A stretch of 64,000 bases of DNA from Echinarachnius parma (GCA_037951105.1 JBAMJV010001852.1:1-64000); one strand, 5' to 3'; shown: positions 22,561-33,489, numbered from the stretch's first letter. Notes: generated by a model not told the origin, from the sequence alone. Program-made: numbers and translations.

Positions 22561-23328
22561 CTTATCAAACAAAATTGTGTTCCTAGTGCAGTATACATGC
22601 TAGGATTATATAAATTGACCCAATCTCTGATAAAACAACAGGATAATCATGAAAATTGATTTTGTTTTACCGTTTTCTATGTTTTTCTTTGTTTTTATCC
22701 TTTTCTTTGTTTTACTTTGTATTATTCTCTATATATTGTATTATTTTATGCAAATGAGAATACAATAAGTATTTTCACCATGCCAAAATGGAATACTAAC
22801 ATTACTTGTGAAAAGATGGGTGTAAAACTGCAACATAAAAGGTGCATGTAAAAACTATGTGTGTTATATATACATGGAAGAATTAGAAGAAAAACAAAAA
22901 TCAAATTTTCTGTGACATGCGATCGCAAAATATTAGGTAACACATGGATCGTTGACCCGGTGTGCGCAAATTTGGTAACAAAAGTTGCGCAAGACTCATG
23001 TCAAAAGTCATGAAGTGGCACCGTAAAATATTTAAGCGTTGCGAAGTAATCGCGAAAAAACGGAGGGTGGGGGGGGGGGGGGGGGCTAAATCAGGCTCCA
23101 GTGTTTTCAGGGTTAAGGAAGCCATTTTTTCGATGTTGGCCCTTCCCTTTTACGTGTCTTAATTTCGTTTAAAGAAGCCGGCAATTACTATTTTATAAAC
23201 GTTTGTTAGGAGTATATTATTTTTAGCCATGCACTCGGAATTTGTGGGATGGACAAGGGGAGAAAAATTCACAAAGCTAACATTTAAGTCTTAACTAACC
23301 CCTGTGGTTAACAGGTGGTCTATGAATG
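22561..23328. other. Stretch with no recognised gene
   Basis: It contains a 17-G run at 23069-23085. No conserved protein or element ends were seen. Confidence 0.4.
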
Positions 23329-24063
23329 TTAAAGGGCCGGTCATACTTGCGGTAATGGACGTAGTTGAACGTAGTCGAGGCTAACGTAGTTTAACGTAGT
23401 TGAAGGTACTTTAAGGTAGTTGAACGTACCGGCATCCGTACCGTACCGTAGTTGTCCGTGATGCTAACTTGGTATTAACTCGGAGGAGCCGTGATCTTAG
23501 ATTTAATTTTTGAACATGTTCAAAAGAGCGGTACGTTAAAGGCATCCGTAATGCTAACGTACTTAACCGAAGTCTAACGTAGTCTAACGTAGTTTAACGA
23601 AGTCTGACGTAGTCAAACGTACTTCTCTACGTACTCACACGTACCCTAGCGTAGTCTAACGTACTTCACCGTGCACAAAACCAGCATCGGCACTCTTGGT
23701 CCGGACATTTTTAACCACAAAATTAGACAACTTGCTTAGAACTGCTCAAAGCCGTACAACACCGCGGGCTGGTGTAGTCTTGTGTAGTCTAGCGTAGTGG
23801 CTTCTGTAGTCTACCGTACTCAAGCGTTGTCAGACGTACCACTCCGTACCTGTCCGTGAGTGAGCTGCATCGGGATTACCGAAGTCTAGCGTAGTTTATC
23901 GTACTGGAACATACTTATCTGTACTCTTATGTGGCTCATCGCCGTACCTTAACGTATTTAAACGTAGTTTAACCTAGTTTAACGTACTTACACCACGTCT
24001 GACCCACATTAAATTACCTTACGGATAACTACGTTAACTACCGCAAGTATGACCGGCCCTTAA
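23329..24063. mobile_element. TTAA-flanked element built of CGTAGTTTAA-like repeats
   Basis: A 727-bp element (23333-24059) lies between TTAA copies at 23329-23332 and 24060-24063. Its ends AGGGCCGGTCATACTTGC and GCAAGTATGACCGGCCCT are perfect inverted repeats. Most of the interior is degenerate repeats of about 10 bp with the core ACGTAGT(C/T)TA or its complement, in both orientations toward the two ends. No coding sequence is recognised. Confidence 0.88.
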
Positions 24064-24514
24064 AACAGAGAAACGTGTTAGATCGGAGAAGGGTGGGAAT
24101 ACTTACGTTTTTTGGCTTTATTCAATATATTATGACTACTCAGCACCTCCTTTTAATCAAATACCCTCTCTTCTGACATAATTATGCCTGACTCTACTAT
24201 AAATTCAATTAGACTCAATATTCCATTTTATCGCACAATCCGCTGGATTCGTGCAAGTGGTTGGTCGCTATCTAGCGGCCCAAACCGGACTAACTCATGG
24301 ATACTGTATACATATTCTTTGATAGAGAGGCTGAGAGAATGATACCTAGTGAGAGATCCATTCTAAAGTTACTTCCTTATATGTATGTCCCATGAGGACC
24401 AACAGGTAGCAACATTTATATATTTATTATCATTATTTTGTTTTATTCATCTATTTATTGATGTACTGATACATTTTTGTATTCCTTTATTTATTTATCT
24501 TTTATAATTTTATT

Positions 24515-24552
<38 letters not shown>

Positions 24553-25127
24553 TTTTTTTTTTTTGAGGTGGGTACCCCTTACTTTTCAATGTTTATGCAT
24601 GCACGTGTCCATTTATTCGTTCACATTCGCAATGGTTAGAATTTTTTGTTGTATTTCCCATACTTTCCCTTCTCTTATCAACCACAGTCGTGTGTCTTAT
24701 AGTTGTATACTCGATGTTTGTCTATCTTTTCCGATTTATTATGATGTATACAACTTTGCTAGAATGTTATATATCTATGCTCCAACACGTAATTGATATG
24801 AGTCAAAAGAAAATGAATATGGTGTGTTAATCTTGTTGTTGTGACTGGGGACAATATTGTGTAGATGATCTTTTCAGAAAGCTAAGCCTTTAACACACAA
24901 CGAGCACAAACACACGTACGCTGATCACTCACACGTACCCACACATACACACAAACGCACACACACACATACACACACCCACACTCACATACGTACACAC
25001 TTTTTCCGGTACTGTTTTATTCCTCCAAACATAGCAAATACATGAACACAATTGTCAACAATTACAATAAACAAGTATGTATGTATTTTTTTTAAAATGT
25101 ATGTTTACCTCACTGACATGGCTTTTA
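24064..25127. other. Stretch with microsatellites, no gene
   Basis: An ATT trinucleotide run occupies about 24515-24552, and a CA-rich imperfect microsatellite about 24890-25000. Frames over these tracts lack recognisable domains. Confidence 0.5.
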
Positions 25128-25800
25128 ACCCAATAAATCTGGGGACCAGATTTATTCGATTACTATTACTATTTTGTTTTGAAATGCTTTAACTTTTCAA
25201 AAACTTAAAAAAGGGTAGAGTATCTCTCTGTCTATTCATTATTTCAACAAAGCATTCATAATTGTGTATGAAAAATGACCAATTTTTTTTTAGATAGCGT
25301 CCTCTTGTGTTGTATCGGATCTTTTTGAATGGTAACATTCATTTCTAAACACAAATCATAACATCATACAAACCATAATCATACATACCCACATACAAAT
25401 ACAAATAAATGCAACATAGTTTCGAATATACTTGATTTATTATAATTTACCGAATAGGCACATTGGCCTCTTGAGTAAAAGCAACGCGAAATAAAGAAAG
25501 TCTTTATGTATAAAAGGGGTAGTTTAGTTTTGGTATCGCGGGTGCTTCGATAAATCATTTGTGTGAGGTAATGAATAATTAAGTGTTACATTTGAATGTA
25601 TATATTTGAAACATTATACAGAACAGCTATATCATAACTGCATTAAATAGAGGACGAACGTGTGTTTAAAGATTTACGAACGTGTTGTAAAATCCTAAAC
25701 ATCTTTAAAAACATACTACAGTTTGTTTTAATTTGTGATGTCCTCTCTATTAAATAATTATTTTTACCAAACATCATGAAATGTAAACAAAACCAAATAA
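25128..25800. mobile_element. Two fragments of TTAA MITE family B
   Basis: 25128-25335 resembles the family B middle and right arm (AATAAATCTGGGGACCAGAT, then GCGTCCTCTTGTGTT). 25528-25800 resembles the left arm (GGGGTAGTTTAGTTTTGGTAT, trimmed here to its core, then GTGAGGTAATGAATAATTAAG). Both lack target duplications and are separated by unrelated sequence. Confidence 0.6.
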
Positions 25801-26088
25801 CCAATGGCATACCCTTTTTTACGAAAACTTATATTTCCATACTTTTTTCAGTGTCCGTTGTGTCCACACCTTACAAATAAGAAGTTGTTCATTGTGTTAT
25901 CGCACATAAATATATTTTGAGAAAGTGACTGCTCATTTCCTGCATTTTCATCTAACGAACTAAATAATGATTTAAGTAAAGTAATAAAGTAAAAAGAAAT
26001 CGGCCGTGAGTGTGACATGAACGATGTCGACAACAATTTCGAAAGGATTGTATCATCAATTTCTTTCTAGAGATTGACATAATAGTAT
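25801..26088. other. Stretch with no recognised gene
   Basis: Nothing recognisable was seen here. Confidence 0.4.
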
Positions 26089-26241
26089 ACAACTAACGAA
26101 TGGGCTACTTGTAATAGTAAAATCTATTACCGAGGTGGGCTCAAAATGATTATTACCCGAAGCGCAGCTGAGGGTAATAGTCATTTTGAGACAACCGAGA
26201 TAATAGATTGCCTATCACAATCAAGCACATTAGTTAGTTGT
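26089..26241. mobile_element. Short hairpin MITE, 153 bp
   Basis: The ends ACAACTAACGAATG and CATTAGTTAGTTGT are inverted repeats, and the interior folds around TTATTACCCGAAGCGCAGC, with AATAGTCATTTTGAG complementary to CTCAAAATGATTATT. Its flanks (TAT before, TTTTAT after) resemble those of the hairpins at 53847 and 58564. Confidence 0.65.
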
Positions 26242-26580
26242 TTTATATCACTCATCAATATCACGGATTGTGTTCAACTTATAGCAAAATAAGTGAAAAT
26301 CTCTACAATATTTCATAAATCGCTTGTAAATTTTGATATAAAAATCAATCGACATTAGCTGCGTTCACACGATAAAAGCCAATCTTGTGGTTATCTTGTG
26401 GTTTGCAATCTTAGAGGTTTGCCCTACATTTGGATGTAATGCACATTCCATGATAAAATATTCATAGCAAATGTTATATCAATGTAAAGGGGAGGATTCA
26501 CGATTTCCAATGATACCAAATTTATGAATGGTAATAGCGTAATCAAAAAGTTCGATTGCGGAACTTTTTGTGCGGGGTAG
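26242..26580. other. Stretch with no recognised gene
   Basis: AT-rich with no recognisable features. Confidence 0.4.
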
Positions 26581-26770
26581 ATATATATATATATATATAT
26601 ATATATAAGCGAAAGGTGAACTAATACATACAGCTTTGGTTTCTTCCGATATTTAAATAATGCAAAGAATAATCATAAATGATTGAGAAGGAAGAATAAT
26701 AGGCGTAGCTTAATAAGCATTGTTCCTCCCTTTAATCCTCCAAATGAAAAAAGGCACTGGTCGAAAAATT

Positions 26771-26842
26771 GGTCTCCGCCAGGACTCGAACCCGGGTCTC
26801 CAGCTTGGAACGCTGACGCCTTAACCACTAGGCCATGGGGAC
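26771..26842 (-). tRNA. tRNA-Gly(UCC)-like gene, minus strand
   Basis: A 72-nt sequence folds as a tRNA: D stem GCCT/AGGC with A14 and GG, anticodon stem TCAGC/GCTGG, 7-nt loop GTTCCAA giving anticodon TCC, and T stem CCGGG/CCTGG with loop TTCGAGT. The A box (TGGCCTAGTGG) and B box (GGTTCGAGTCC) match Pol III consensus, and a T5 terminator follows the 3' end. The acceptor stem has two mismatches (C4:A69 and A7:C66), and position 32 is an unusual G, so it may be a tRNA-derived repeat or decayed gene rather than a functional tRNA. Confidence 0.6.
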
Positions 26843-27073
26843 CGTGTGATTAAAGACAGATCCAAATTCAGGTCATTGGCAAGCCAATCTCTCGGCCCTT
26901 TGTACTCAATTAATTCATGGGGAGGGAGTTACAAACAATGCAAGCCGCCTGTACTTCAGCTGGATCACAAAGGAGTGATTCAAGTATAGTTAAAACATAT
27001 ATATATAAGCGAAAGGTGAACTAATACATACAGCTTTGGTTTCTTCCGATATTTAAATAATGCAAAGAATAAT

Positions 27074-27095
27074 CGAGTCCTGGCGGAGACCAATT
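27074..27095 (+). pseudogene. Truncated 3' end of the tRNA-like gene
   Basis: Only the T-loop/T-stem 3' part and the acceptor 3' strand (CGAGTCCTGGCGGAGACC) remain, followed by the T5 run. The 5' part was lost at the inversion junction. Confidence 0.75.
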
Positions 27096-27420
27096 TTTCG
27101 ACCAGTGCCTTTTTTCATTTGGAGGATTAAAGGGAGGAACAATGCTTATTAAGCTACGCCTATTATTCTTCCTTCTCAATCATTTATGATTATTCTTTGC
27201 ATTATTTAAATATCGGAAGAAACCAAAGCTGTATGTATTAGTTCACCTTTCGCTTATATATATATGTTTTAACTAATACTTGAATCACTCCTTTGTGATC
27301 CAGCTGAAGTACAGGCGGCTTGCATTGTTTGTAACTCCCTCCCCATGAATTAATTGAGTACAAAGGGCCGAGAGATTGGCTTGCCAATGACCTGAATTTG
27401 GATCTGTCTTTAATCACACG

Positions 27421-27492
27421 GTCCCCATGGCCTAGTGGTTAAGGCGTCAGCGTTCCAAGCTGGAGACCCGGGTTCGAGTCCTGGCGGAGACC
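27421..27492 (+). tRNA. tRNA-Gly(UCC)-like gene, plus strand
   Basis: Identical over its 72 nt to the minus-strand copy at 26771-26842, with the same anticodon, A and B boxes, downstream T5 and acceptor-stem mismatches. The surrounding 150-200 bp on both sides also match, so this is a duplicated unit rather than an independent gene. Confidence 0.6.
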
Positions 27493-27601
27493 AATTTTTC
27501 GACCAGTGCCTTTTTTCATTTGGAGGATTAAAGGGAGGAACAATGCTTATTAAGCTACGCCTATTATTCTTCCTTCTCAATCATTTATGATTATTCTTTG
27601 C

Positions 27602-27637
<36 letters not shown>

Positions 27638-27874
27638 CACCACACCGACGCAGACCATCTTTTTGAACTTTATATATATATGATATACATAGTTAAAAGT
27701 CACACATGATGTTTTAATTACATTATTCTACCCCCAAACCTCCCCCCATCCTTAACTCACTCTGAGACCCTATCCCATACATCTAACCTCCCTAGTCCCA
27801 TGCATAACATGCTGGTCAAACAAATTATGCATACTTATATAATTCCAAATTTATAAATCCTCCCTGGGTATATA

Positions 27875-28760
27875 CACCGTGTCCCAGAAAAAAACGAAAC
27901 CGGGTTTCATGGCAGAAATTTTATGTTATAATGAATAGTTTCCTTGATGATATATATATGTCTGGAAAGCTGTGTGTCTCTTATTTTATTTGATATACAA
28001 CTTATGGCACATAATTCACGCATGACTGAATTAGAACGATAGAAAGTGGTGTTACCAAAATTCAATTTGCGCGCAGAAATTGCAAGTTTGGGTGATGTTT
28101 TGGGTAGAGTTTTAAGAGTAGTAAACGTACTTATTTTGAAAAAGGACAGACACCGCATGAAAATTCATAATTTTATCTTTTATATGACACCTCATGATTA
28201 AAAAATAAATTATATATGCCAGAGAACGAATACAATGAAAACATGCTTGATTCCAGCCCAAATGAGTAACTTTCCTGATATAGCCTGTTTCCTGATCCCC
28301 ATGTTTGTGTAAATTCACTCATGCATCAAAGTCCATTGTCAGCTGCTAGTCAGGAAAGCTGAGCGACTTCTTACTCAACTTTCACTCATTCGGGCAGAAA
28401 TCAGGCATGTTTTCATTTACTCGTTCTCTGGCATAAATTATTTATTTTTTAGCATGAGGTGTCATGTAAAAGATACAAATATGAACTTTTATGTGGTGTT
28501 TGTCCTTTTTAAAAATAAGTACGTTTACAACTCTTAAAATTCACCCAAACTTCAAATTTATGCGTGCAAATTGAATATTGGTAACACCACTTTCTATTGT
28601 TCTAATTCAGTCATGCTTGAAGTATGTGCCATAAGTTGCACATCAAATGAAAGAAGAGACACAGAGCTTTCCAGGCATATATATATCATCAATTAAATTA
28701 TTCTTTATGACAGAAAATTTCTGCCATGAAACCCGGTATCGTTTTTTCTGGGACACGGTG
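27875..28760. mobile_element. Tc1/mariner-type palindromic element 1
   Basis: Ends CACCGTGTCCCAGAAAAA and the complement TTTTTTCTGGGACACGGTG are flanked by TA (27873-27874 and 28761-28762). The arms remain complementary far inward (GCAGAAATTTT, TCTGGAAAGCTGTGTGTCTC and counterparts). No transposase is encoded. The right-hand TA is shared with the next element. Confidence 0.88.
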
Positions 28761-28762
28761 TA

Positions 28763-29665
28763 CACTACTCACAACAAGTAAGTACCCCCCTAGCATTTTG
28801 TCATATATCTCAAAAAGTATTTCACCGACCTTTATCATTCAAACGGTAATGGCTGCGTAATTTTATTACGCACAATGCGAGTGGTAAATGGTTGCCACAG
28901 CGTTACGTTTTCATCATCAAAAAATGAATTTTCTAAAACAAAGTACTAAAAAAAAGTTGCACTTTCAGTTTTATTGGGCATAGTGGGTACATTTTGTATA
29001 CGAGTAAACATCTTTATTAAAGATTTCCCAAATCTATTATGCAATCCACTACTACTGCTGCATTGTTCTTAGTGGCAAAAGCATGCATTTTTCTAAAACA
29101 ATAGGCCTTTCAATATGAAGTTGCTGGGGATTCGAATGGCCGAAGTCATGTCCTGTTTTCATCTTTATTGGAGTGGCCTAATTCACTACTCTGTTATGTA
29201 ACTCAGTACTACTGCTGCATTGTTCACAGTGGAACCAGTACAAAGTGTACCCACATGGACTTTTGTGTGCACACGCGTTATGAACGAAAATGGACACATG
29301 ACATGATTGACAACAGATCCTCATTCTCCATGACCACTGAAGAAAATCGATTAGGGTTTTCTGCAAGATGTAGGTAATAAGTTATAGTTTCATACCCTGA
29401 AATATCATTCCGATTGATCTACTATCTTTAAAGTTATCGTTGCAGAAAGTCCCGTTGTAATTATTTCTGGGACATGCTGTGTGCCAAATAAAACTGAAAG
29501 TGCAACTTTTTTGTTTGTACTTTGTTTTAGAAAATTAATTTTTTAATGATGAAAACGTAATGCTATGGCAACCATTCACCACTCACAGTGTGCGTAATAA
29601 CATTGCGCATCCATTACCGTATATGACAAAATGCTAGGGGGGGTACTTACTTGTTGTGAGTAGTG
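28763..29665. mobile_element. Tc1/mariner-type palindromic element 2
   Basis: Ends CACTACTCACAACAAGTAAG and its exact complement are flanked by TA (28761-28762 and 29666-29667). The arms are complementary for hundreds of bp, for example GTTGCACTTTCAGTTTTAT and AAAACTGAAAGTGCAAC. The central part (about 29100-29450) is less symmetric. Its terminal sequence differs from that of element 1, so the two are different families sitting end to end. Confidence 0.88.
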
Positions 29666-29694
29666 TATATATAGTTTGCTGCGCAAACAGATCA

Positions 29695-29741
29695 GTCACT
29701 GATGAGCCGTACGGTAAGGACGGTGAAACAGCCTGTATGAC
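29695..29741 (+). ncRNA. Type I hammerhead ribozyme motif
   Basis: All conserved core blocks occur in order. Stem I 3' strand GTCA (29695-29698); CTGATGA (29699-29705); stem II GCCGT/ACGGT around loop ACGGTAAGG (29706-29724, closing pair a G-U wobble); GAAA (29725-29728); a minimal stem III CA/TG with loop GCC (29729-29735); cleavage-site T-A (29736-29737); then TGAC (29738-29741) pairing with GTCA. Cleavage would fall after 29737 (GUA triplet). Very short stem III is known from hammerheads in Penelope-like elements and retrozymes, which act as dimers. No such retroelement is recognisable beside it. The fold was made by eye, not by covariance search. Confidence 0.72.
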
Positions 29742-30168
29742 GATTTAACCGAGTTACTTTACTTGACTATACTACAACTCCTAATACCTATAGTCGAGCA
29801 CTTTTCGAAATTGTAGATTTACCACGATTCCTATACTCATATAATTACACATATATAAATATAAATATTTTGAATATATACAGCATTATTTGGCTCATTA
29901 TCTCCAAAGCTTATATAATTATTTATTTATTAAGTGAAATTAAGGAATTTAATTTACGGGTATTCGCAGGCTAGTTATTATACAGTGTGCTTCCACGATA
30001 AAAGAAAGTTCGTCTACAATTCTCTCTGCTTAGTTTTGGGAGACACAATATATCCTTATGACGTAATCCATATCTAGTTATAAAATGTTCTAATACGTAC
30101 ACAGGTGCCATATTATACAAATTTATGAATATATGTGTCTAGTTTAAAGAACTGCAATGTCAACACTG
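29742..30168. other. Stretch with no recognised gene
   Basis: No conserved coding sequence was seen downstream of the ribozyme motif. A second hammerhead or a reverse transcriptase was looked for and not found. Confidence 0.4.
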
Positions 30169-30632
30169 TTAAAGGGATAGTTGAGTATTGGTCAAACTTA
30201 ACTTTAGTAACCAAAACCGGCACCATTACAGTACAAAGTAATAGTTATAACTTCACCATGCTTAAAAAGTATACACAATTACAAACGACTAAGTAAAACC
30301 CTTGTTATCATTCAAAAAGAGCCGTTACAACTGAAGAGGGCTCTATTTAAAAAATCATTGGTTTTAGCCTTTTTTTATACAAAATTGTGCATTTAATGTT
30401 TGTTAAAATAGTGATTCAATTCTAAAAAGTTTAAATACCGGTGAAATATATTTTGAATACAACCATATTAATGGATAATTCAGCCGTTTCTAAACCGATT
30501 TTGATCAAATAAAGTTTATTCTGTCATTGAAATTTTATGTTCTTTCAAATTTGACAGTCATTTTTTTTCATTATCTCACACAGAAATAGCGGGGGCACTT
30601 CGGGAAATACCAATACTCAACACTACCTTTAA
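30169..30632. mobile_element. TTAA MITE family B, intact ends
   Basis: A 456-bp element (30173-30628) lies between TTAA at 30169-30172 and 30629-30632. It begins AGGGATAGTTGAGTATTGG and ends with a shortened counterpart (CCAATACTCAACACTACCT). The arms include GAGCCGTTACAACTGAAGAG and CAGCCGTTTCTAAACCGATT. Confidence 0.85.
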
Positions 30633-30672
30633 GCATGACTCATTAATATATTAACTGAACCCTAATAAGGCC

Positions 30673-30693
30673 GGGGGGGGGGGGGGGGGGGGG
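30673..30693. repeat. Poly(G)21 tract
   Basis: Twenty-one consecutive G just downstream of the family B element. Confidence 0.9.
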
Positions 30694-30964
30694 ACACATA
30701 ATATGGTTTTGATTTGTACGTTGACTAGTGGACTGGTACGGTAACGTAATTTTTTTTGAAGCAGTGCGCATATCGCATCTACGTGCCCGTAGTTCGTAAC
30801 AGAAATCTAGTACAATTAAAACCCTGTTTTACCGTCGGTCTGTGACGATAAGCACTATTTGGTTATGAAACACAACTTCATATAACTGTATATTATTGTT
30901 TCCCTTTTGTGGTCTCTGTAAACAGATCAACTGTACTATGATTATGATTTGAATGAATTTGTCA

Positions 30965-31665
30965 TATGCCTATAGCGTCCAAATTTCTTGTTTGCATTGG
31001 ATGGTCACTATATACAGGTTTGACTATGAGATTTTTTTTATGACGTCTGTCTATAAAACCCATACCTCAATATAGCGCCCACTCACATTGTTTTCTTTGG
31101 GTGGTCACTATACACAGGTTTGGCATTAACCTGTTTTATGGATATTTTATGGAATATAAAAGTCACCTGGTCATAGCGGCCAATTTTGTTACTTCCATTT
31201 GGTGATCATAGACACAGGTTTGACTGTAAACATATTCTGGAACCTGTCTGTAATGGAAACCTATTTAAAGCGCTCAATTTTGTTTAGTATGTAAACCTGT
31301 CCATAATGGTCACCTGCTTATAGCAGCCAATCTCTTCATGTCTTGTTGCCCTTGGGTGGTCACAATACAAAGGGCTAACTGCATATGTGTTTTACGGAAC
31401 TGGTCTGTAAAGGTCGCCTGTTTATAGCGGTCAATGTTCTTGTTTTCATTTGTTGGTCTTTATTCACAGGTTTTACTATATTTCGGAACCTGTCTATAAA
31501 GGTCACCTGATTATAGCGGCAAATGTTTATGTTTTTCTTTTGTGGCCATTATACAAAGGGTTAACTATATATAATTTTATGAAACTGGTATATTAAGGTC
31601 ACCTGTTAATAGCGGCCGAATTTCTTGTTTGAATGTAAACGATATTTCAGAACCTGTCACCTGAT
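30965..31665. repeat. Satellite, ~100-bp unit (left block)
   Basis: About seven diverged units share GGTGGTCACTATACACAGG, TTTGACTGTA, a variable AT-rich spacer, AACCTGTCTGTAATGG and CACCTGTTTATAGCGGCC. The two conserved halves resemble the complementary ends of CAGTCAAACCTGT-type DNA transposons, such as the end at 39909. The block continues at 32448. Confidence 0.8.
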
Positions 31666-32447
31666 TTAAAGGTAACGTTGAGTATTGGTCAAACTTAACT
31701 TTAGTAACTAAAACCTGCACGATTACGGTACAAATAATAGTTATAACTTCACCATGCTCGAAAAGTATACATAATTACAAACGACAAAGTAAACCCCTGT
31801 TATCATTCAAAAGAGCCGTTACAACTCAAGTGTCAAATTAACTCTAGAGAGAAGCGCTGGCGTTCCAGGTCCTCCTAATACTGTAACGCGCGGTAATAGT
31901 TACCGCGTATATTCATGTGTATCGCAAGCGCCGTTCGCCTTTCGCATCGGCGCGCCGCGGCGGCCATCACGATCATCTTTCGTTCAAAATTATGTTCGGA
32001 GTCGCGCTAGCACATGGAGAGAAGTCGAGGAGGCGCATATATCAATGATTGTTTGCGGAATGGAGGTGAAAAATCATAATTTTATTCCTACCCGATAGTT
32101 GGATCACATAATGGAGAGTGAATAGGTGGTAAGGTACCGTATCATATGTATAGTTTTAAGCACAATTAACGTGCTTACAAATATTAATTTTCAGTCCCGT
32201 ATTAAGAGGACCTAGAACGCTTGCGCCTCGCGCTAGCGTTCTCTAAAAAGTGCATACCCCGGACGTCAATCACTTTTATAAATATTTTGAAAGCAAATTT
32301 CACAACAATTAGAGCATTTGAATAGGAATTTTTATGTTATATTATTATGATGATCTTTCATATGGAATTAAAATCAACCAAATCCGATACAATTAATTTT
32401 TTTAGGGGCACTTTGGAAAATTACCAATACTCAAGGGTTACCTTTAA
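31666..32447. mobile_element. TTAA MITE (family B-like) inside the satellite, with nested insert
   Basis: TTAA at 31666-31669 and 32444-32447 bracket an element starting AGGTAACGTTGAGTATTGG and ending with ACTCAAGGGTTACCT. The joined flanks restore an ordinary satellite unit (ACCTGATTTAAGCGGCC), so it inserted into the array. Its left arm is family B up to about 31835. The right arm is diverged. The middle holds another inverted-repeat insert (about 31848-32248). Confidence 0.75.
31848..32248. mobile_element. Nested inverted-repeat element with GCTAGCG ends
   Basis: The left end AGAGAAGCGCTGGCGTTCCA and right end CGCGCTAGCGTTCTCT are imperfect inverted repeats, with CAGGTCCTCCTAATAC answered by GTATTAAGAGGACCT. 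The GC-rich interior includes CGGCGCGCCGCGGCGGCC. A fragment of the same family lies at 20157-20280. No clean target duplication was found. Confidence 0.6.
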
Positions 32448-32940
32448 GCGGCCAATTTTTCAATTTCCATTTGGTGTCATTATACACAGTTTTGACTGTA
32501 ATACATATTTTGGAACTTGTCTGTAATGGAAACCTGTTTAAAGCGGCCAATTGTTTTTAGTATGGGAACCTCTCTGTAATGGTCACCTGCTCAAGCGGCA
32601 ATTTATTTGATTTCCATTTGGTGGTCATTATACACAGGTTTGACTTGTAAAAGATATTTTTGAATCCTGTCTGTAATGGAAACCTGTTAAAAGCGGGCCA
32701 ATTGATTATATCCCTGTGTTGGTCATTACACAGGTTTAACTTTCAACGATATTTTGTCACCTTTAACGGTCACTTGCAATTTAGCGACAATTATATTTGC
32801 CCATTGAGTGGTCACTTTACAGAAGTTGAATTTATGAGACTTTTCAGATCCTGGCCATTAGAGTCACCTTTGTATAGCGGCCACTTCTATTGTTTCCATT
32901 TGGTGGTCACTATACACAGGTTGCACTGCATTCGATCTTA
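32448..32940. repeat. Satellite, ~100-bp unit (right block)
   Basis: About five further units of the 30965-31665 satellite, with recurring TATACACAGGTTTGAC near 32485, 32632, 32719 and 32910. The open frame crossing it is not a gene. Confidence 0.8.
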
Positions 32941-33259
32941 AAACATGTGTTACAAACTTATCTTCTCTGCAATTTTCGCGCGAGTACTGCATGACGTAAC
33001 TGTCTAGAGACTTAAACGAACGTCGTCGTGTGAAATCGAAAAAGTAGAGAACAGCAGTTAACGTGCCTAGTCATCTCATTGTGGTACCTCACTGGGACGA
33101 CAGGTCAACAGCCCTCGTATAAGCGATCGAAAAATCCCCGCCCCTCCGCATTTTTGTATTGCCCCAAAACGCAGTAAGATGACGCGCCGCTGCTCGGTGA
33201 CTTTTTCTTTTGAAAATCGGACCTACTGTTACGAAGTCACGTGACCTTTTGTATATGCA
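32941..33259. other. Stretch with no recognised gene
   Basis: Nothing recognisable was seen here. Confidence 0.4.
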
Positions 33260-33489
33260 TGTCAGCCGGGGTCCGCTCGCTAGTCATAAGGACCGCTAGT
33301 CATAAGGACCATTAGTCACAAGGACCGCTATTCATAACGTGTAACTTCCTATACTGAATGCCATTATGAATAGTGACCCCCTTTTCGTTTTATGATTAGC
33401 GGTCCTTCACGTATAGGAGGTTATACGTTATGAATAGCGGTCCTTATGACTAGCGGTCCCTATGACTAGCGAGGTTACCCGTGTCAGCC
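33260..33489. mobile_element. hAT-like hairpin MITE with 8-bp duplication
   Basis: TGTCAGCC at 33260-33267 and 33482-33489 flanks a 214-bp hairpin. Each arm carries repeated GCTAGTCATAAGGACC-type units, and the central arms read CTATTCATAACGT and its complement ACGTTATGAATAG. The 8-bp duplication fits hAT. The ends (GGGGTCCGCTCGCTAG and CTAGCGAGGTTACCCG) are imperfect inverted repeats. Confidence 0.75.

Larger units (their letters stand above)
26581..27634. repeat. Rearranged tandem/inverted 400-bp units containing tRNA-like genes
   Basis: One 400-bp unit lies on the minus strand (26607-27006) and the next minus-strand unit starts again at 27007, showing a 400-bp tandem period. That second unit breaks at 27073 and is joined directly to the middle of a tRNA-like sequence in the opposite orientation (27074 on). 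A further plus-strand unit follows (about 27265-27604). (AT)n runs flank the block (26581-26606 and about 27605-27634) and also separate units. The junction at 27073/27074 is a clear inversion breakpoint inside the tRNA-like gene. Confidence 0.85.
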
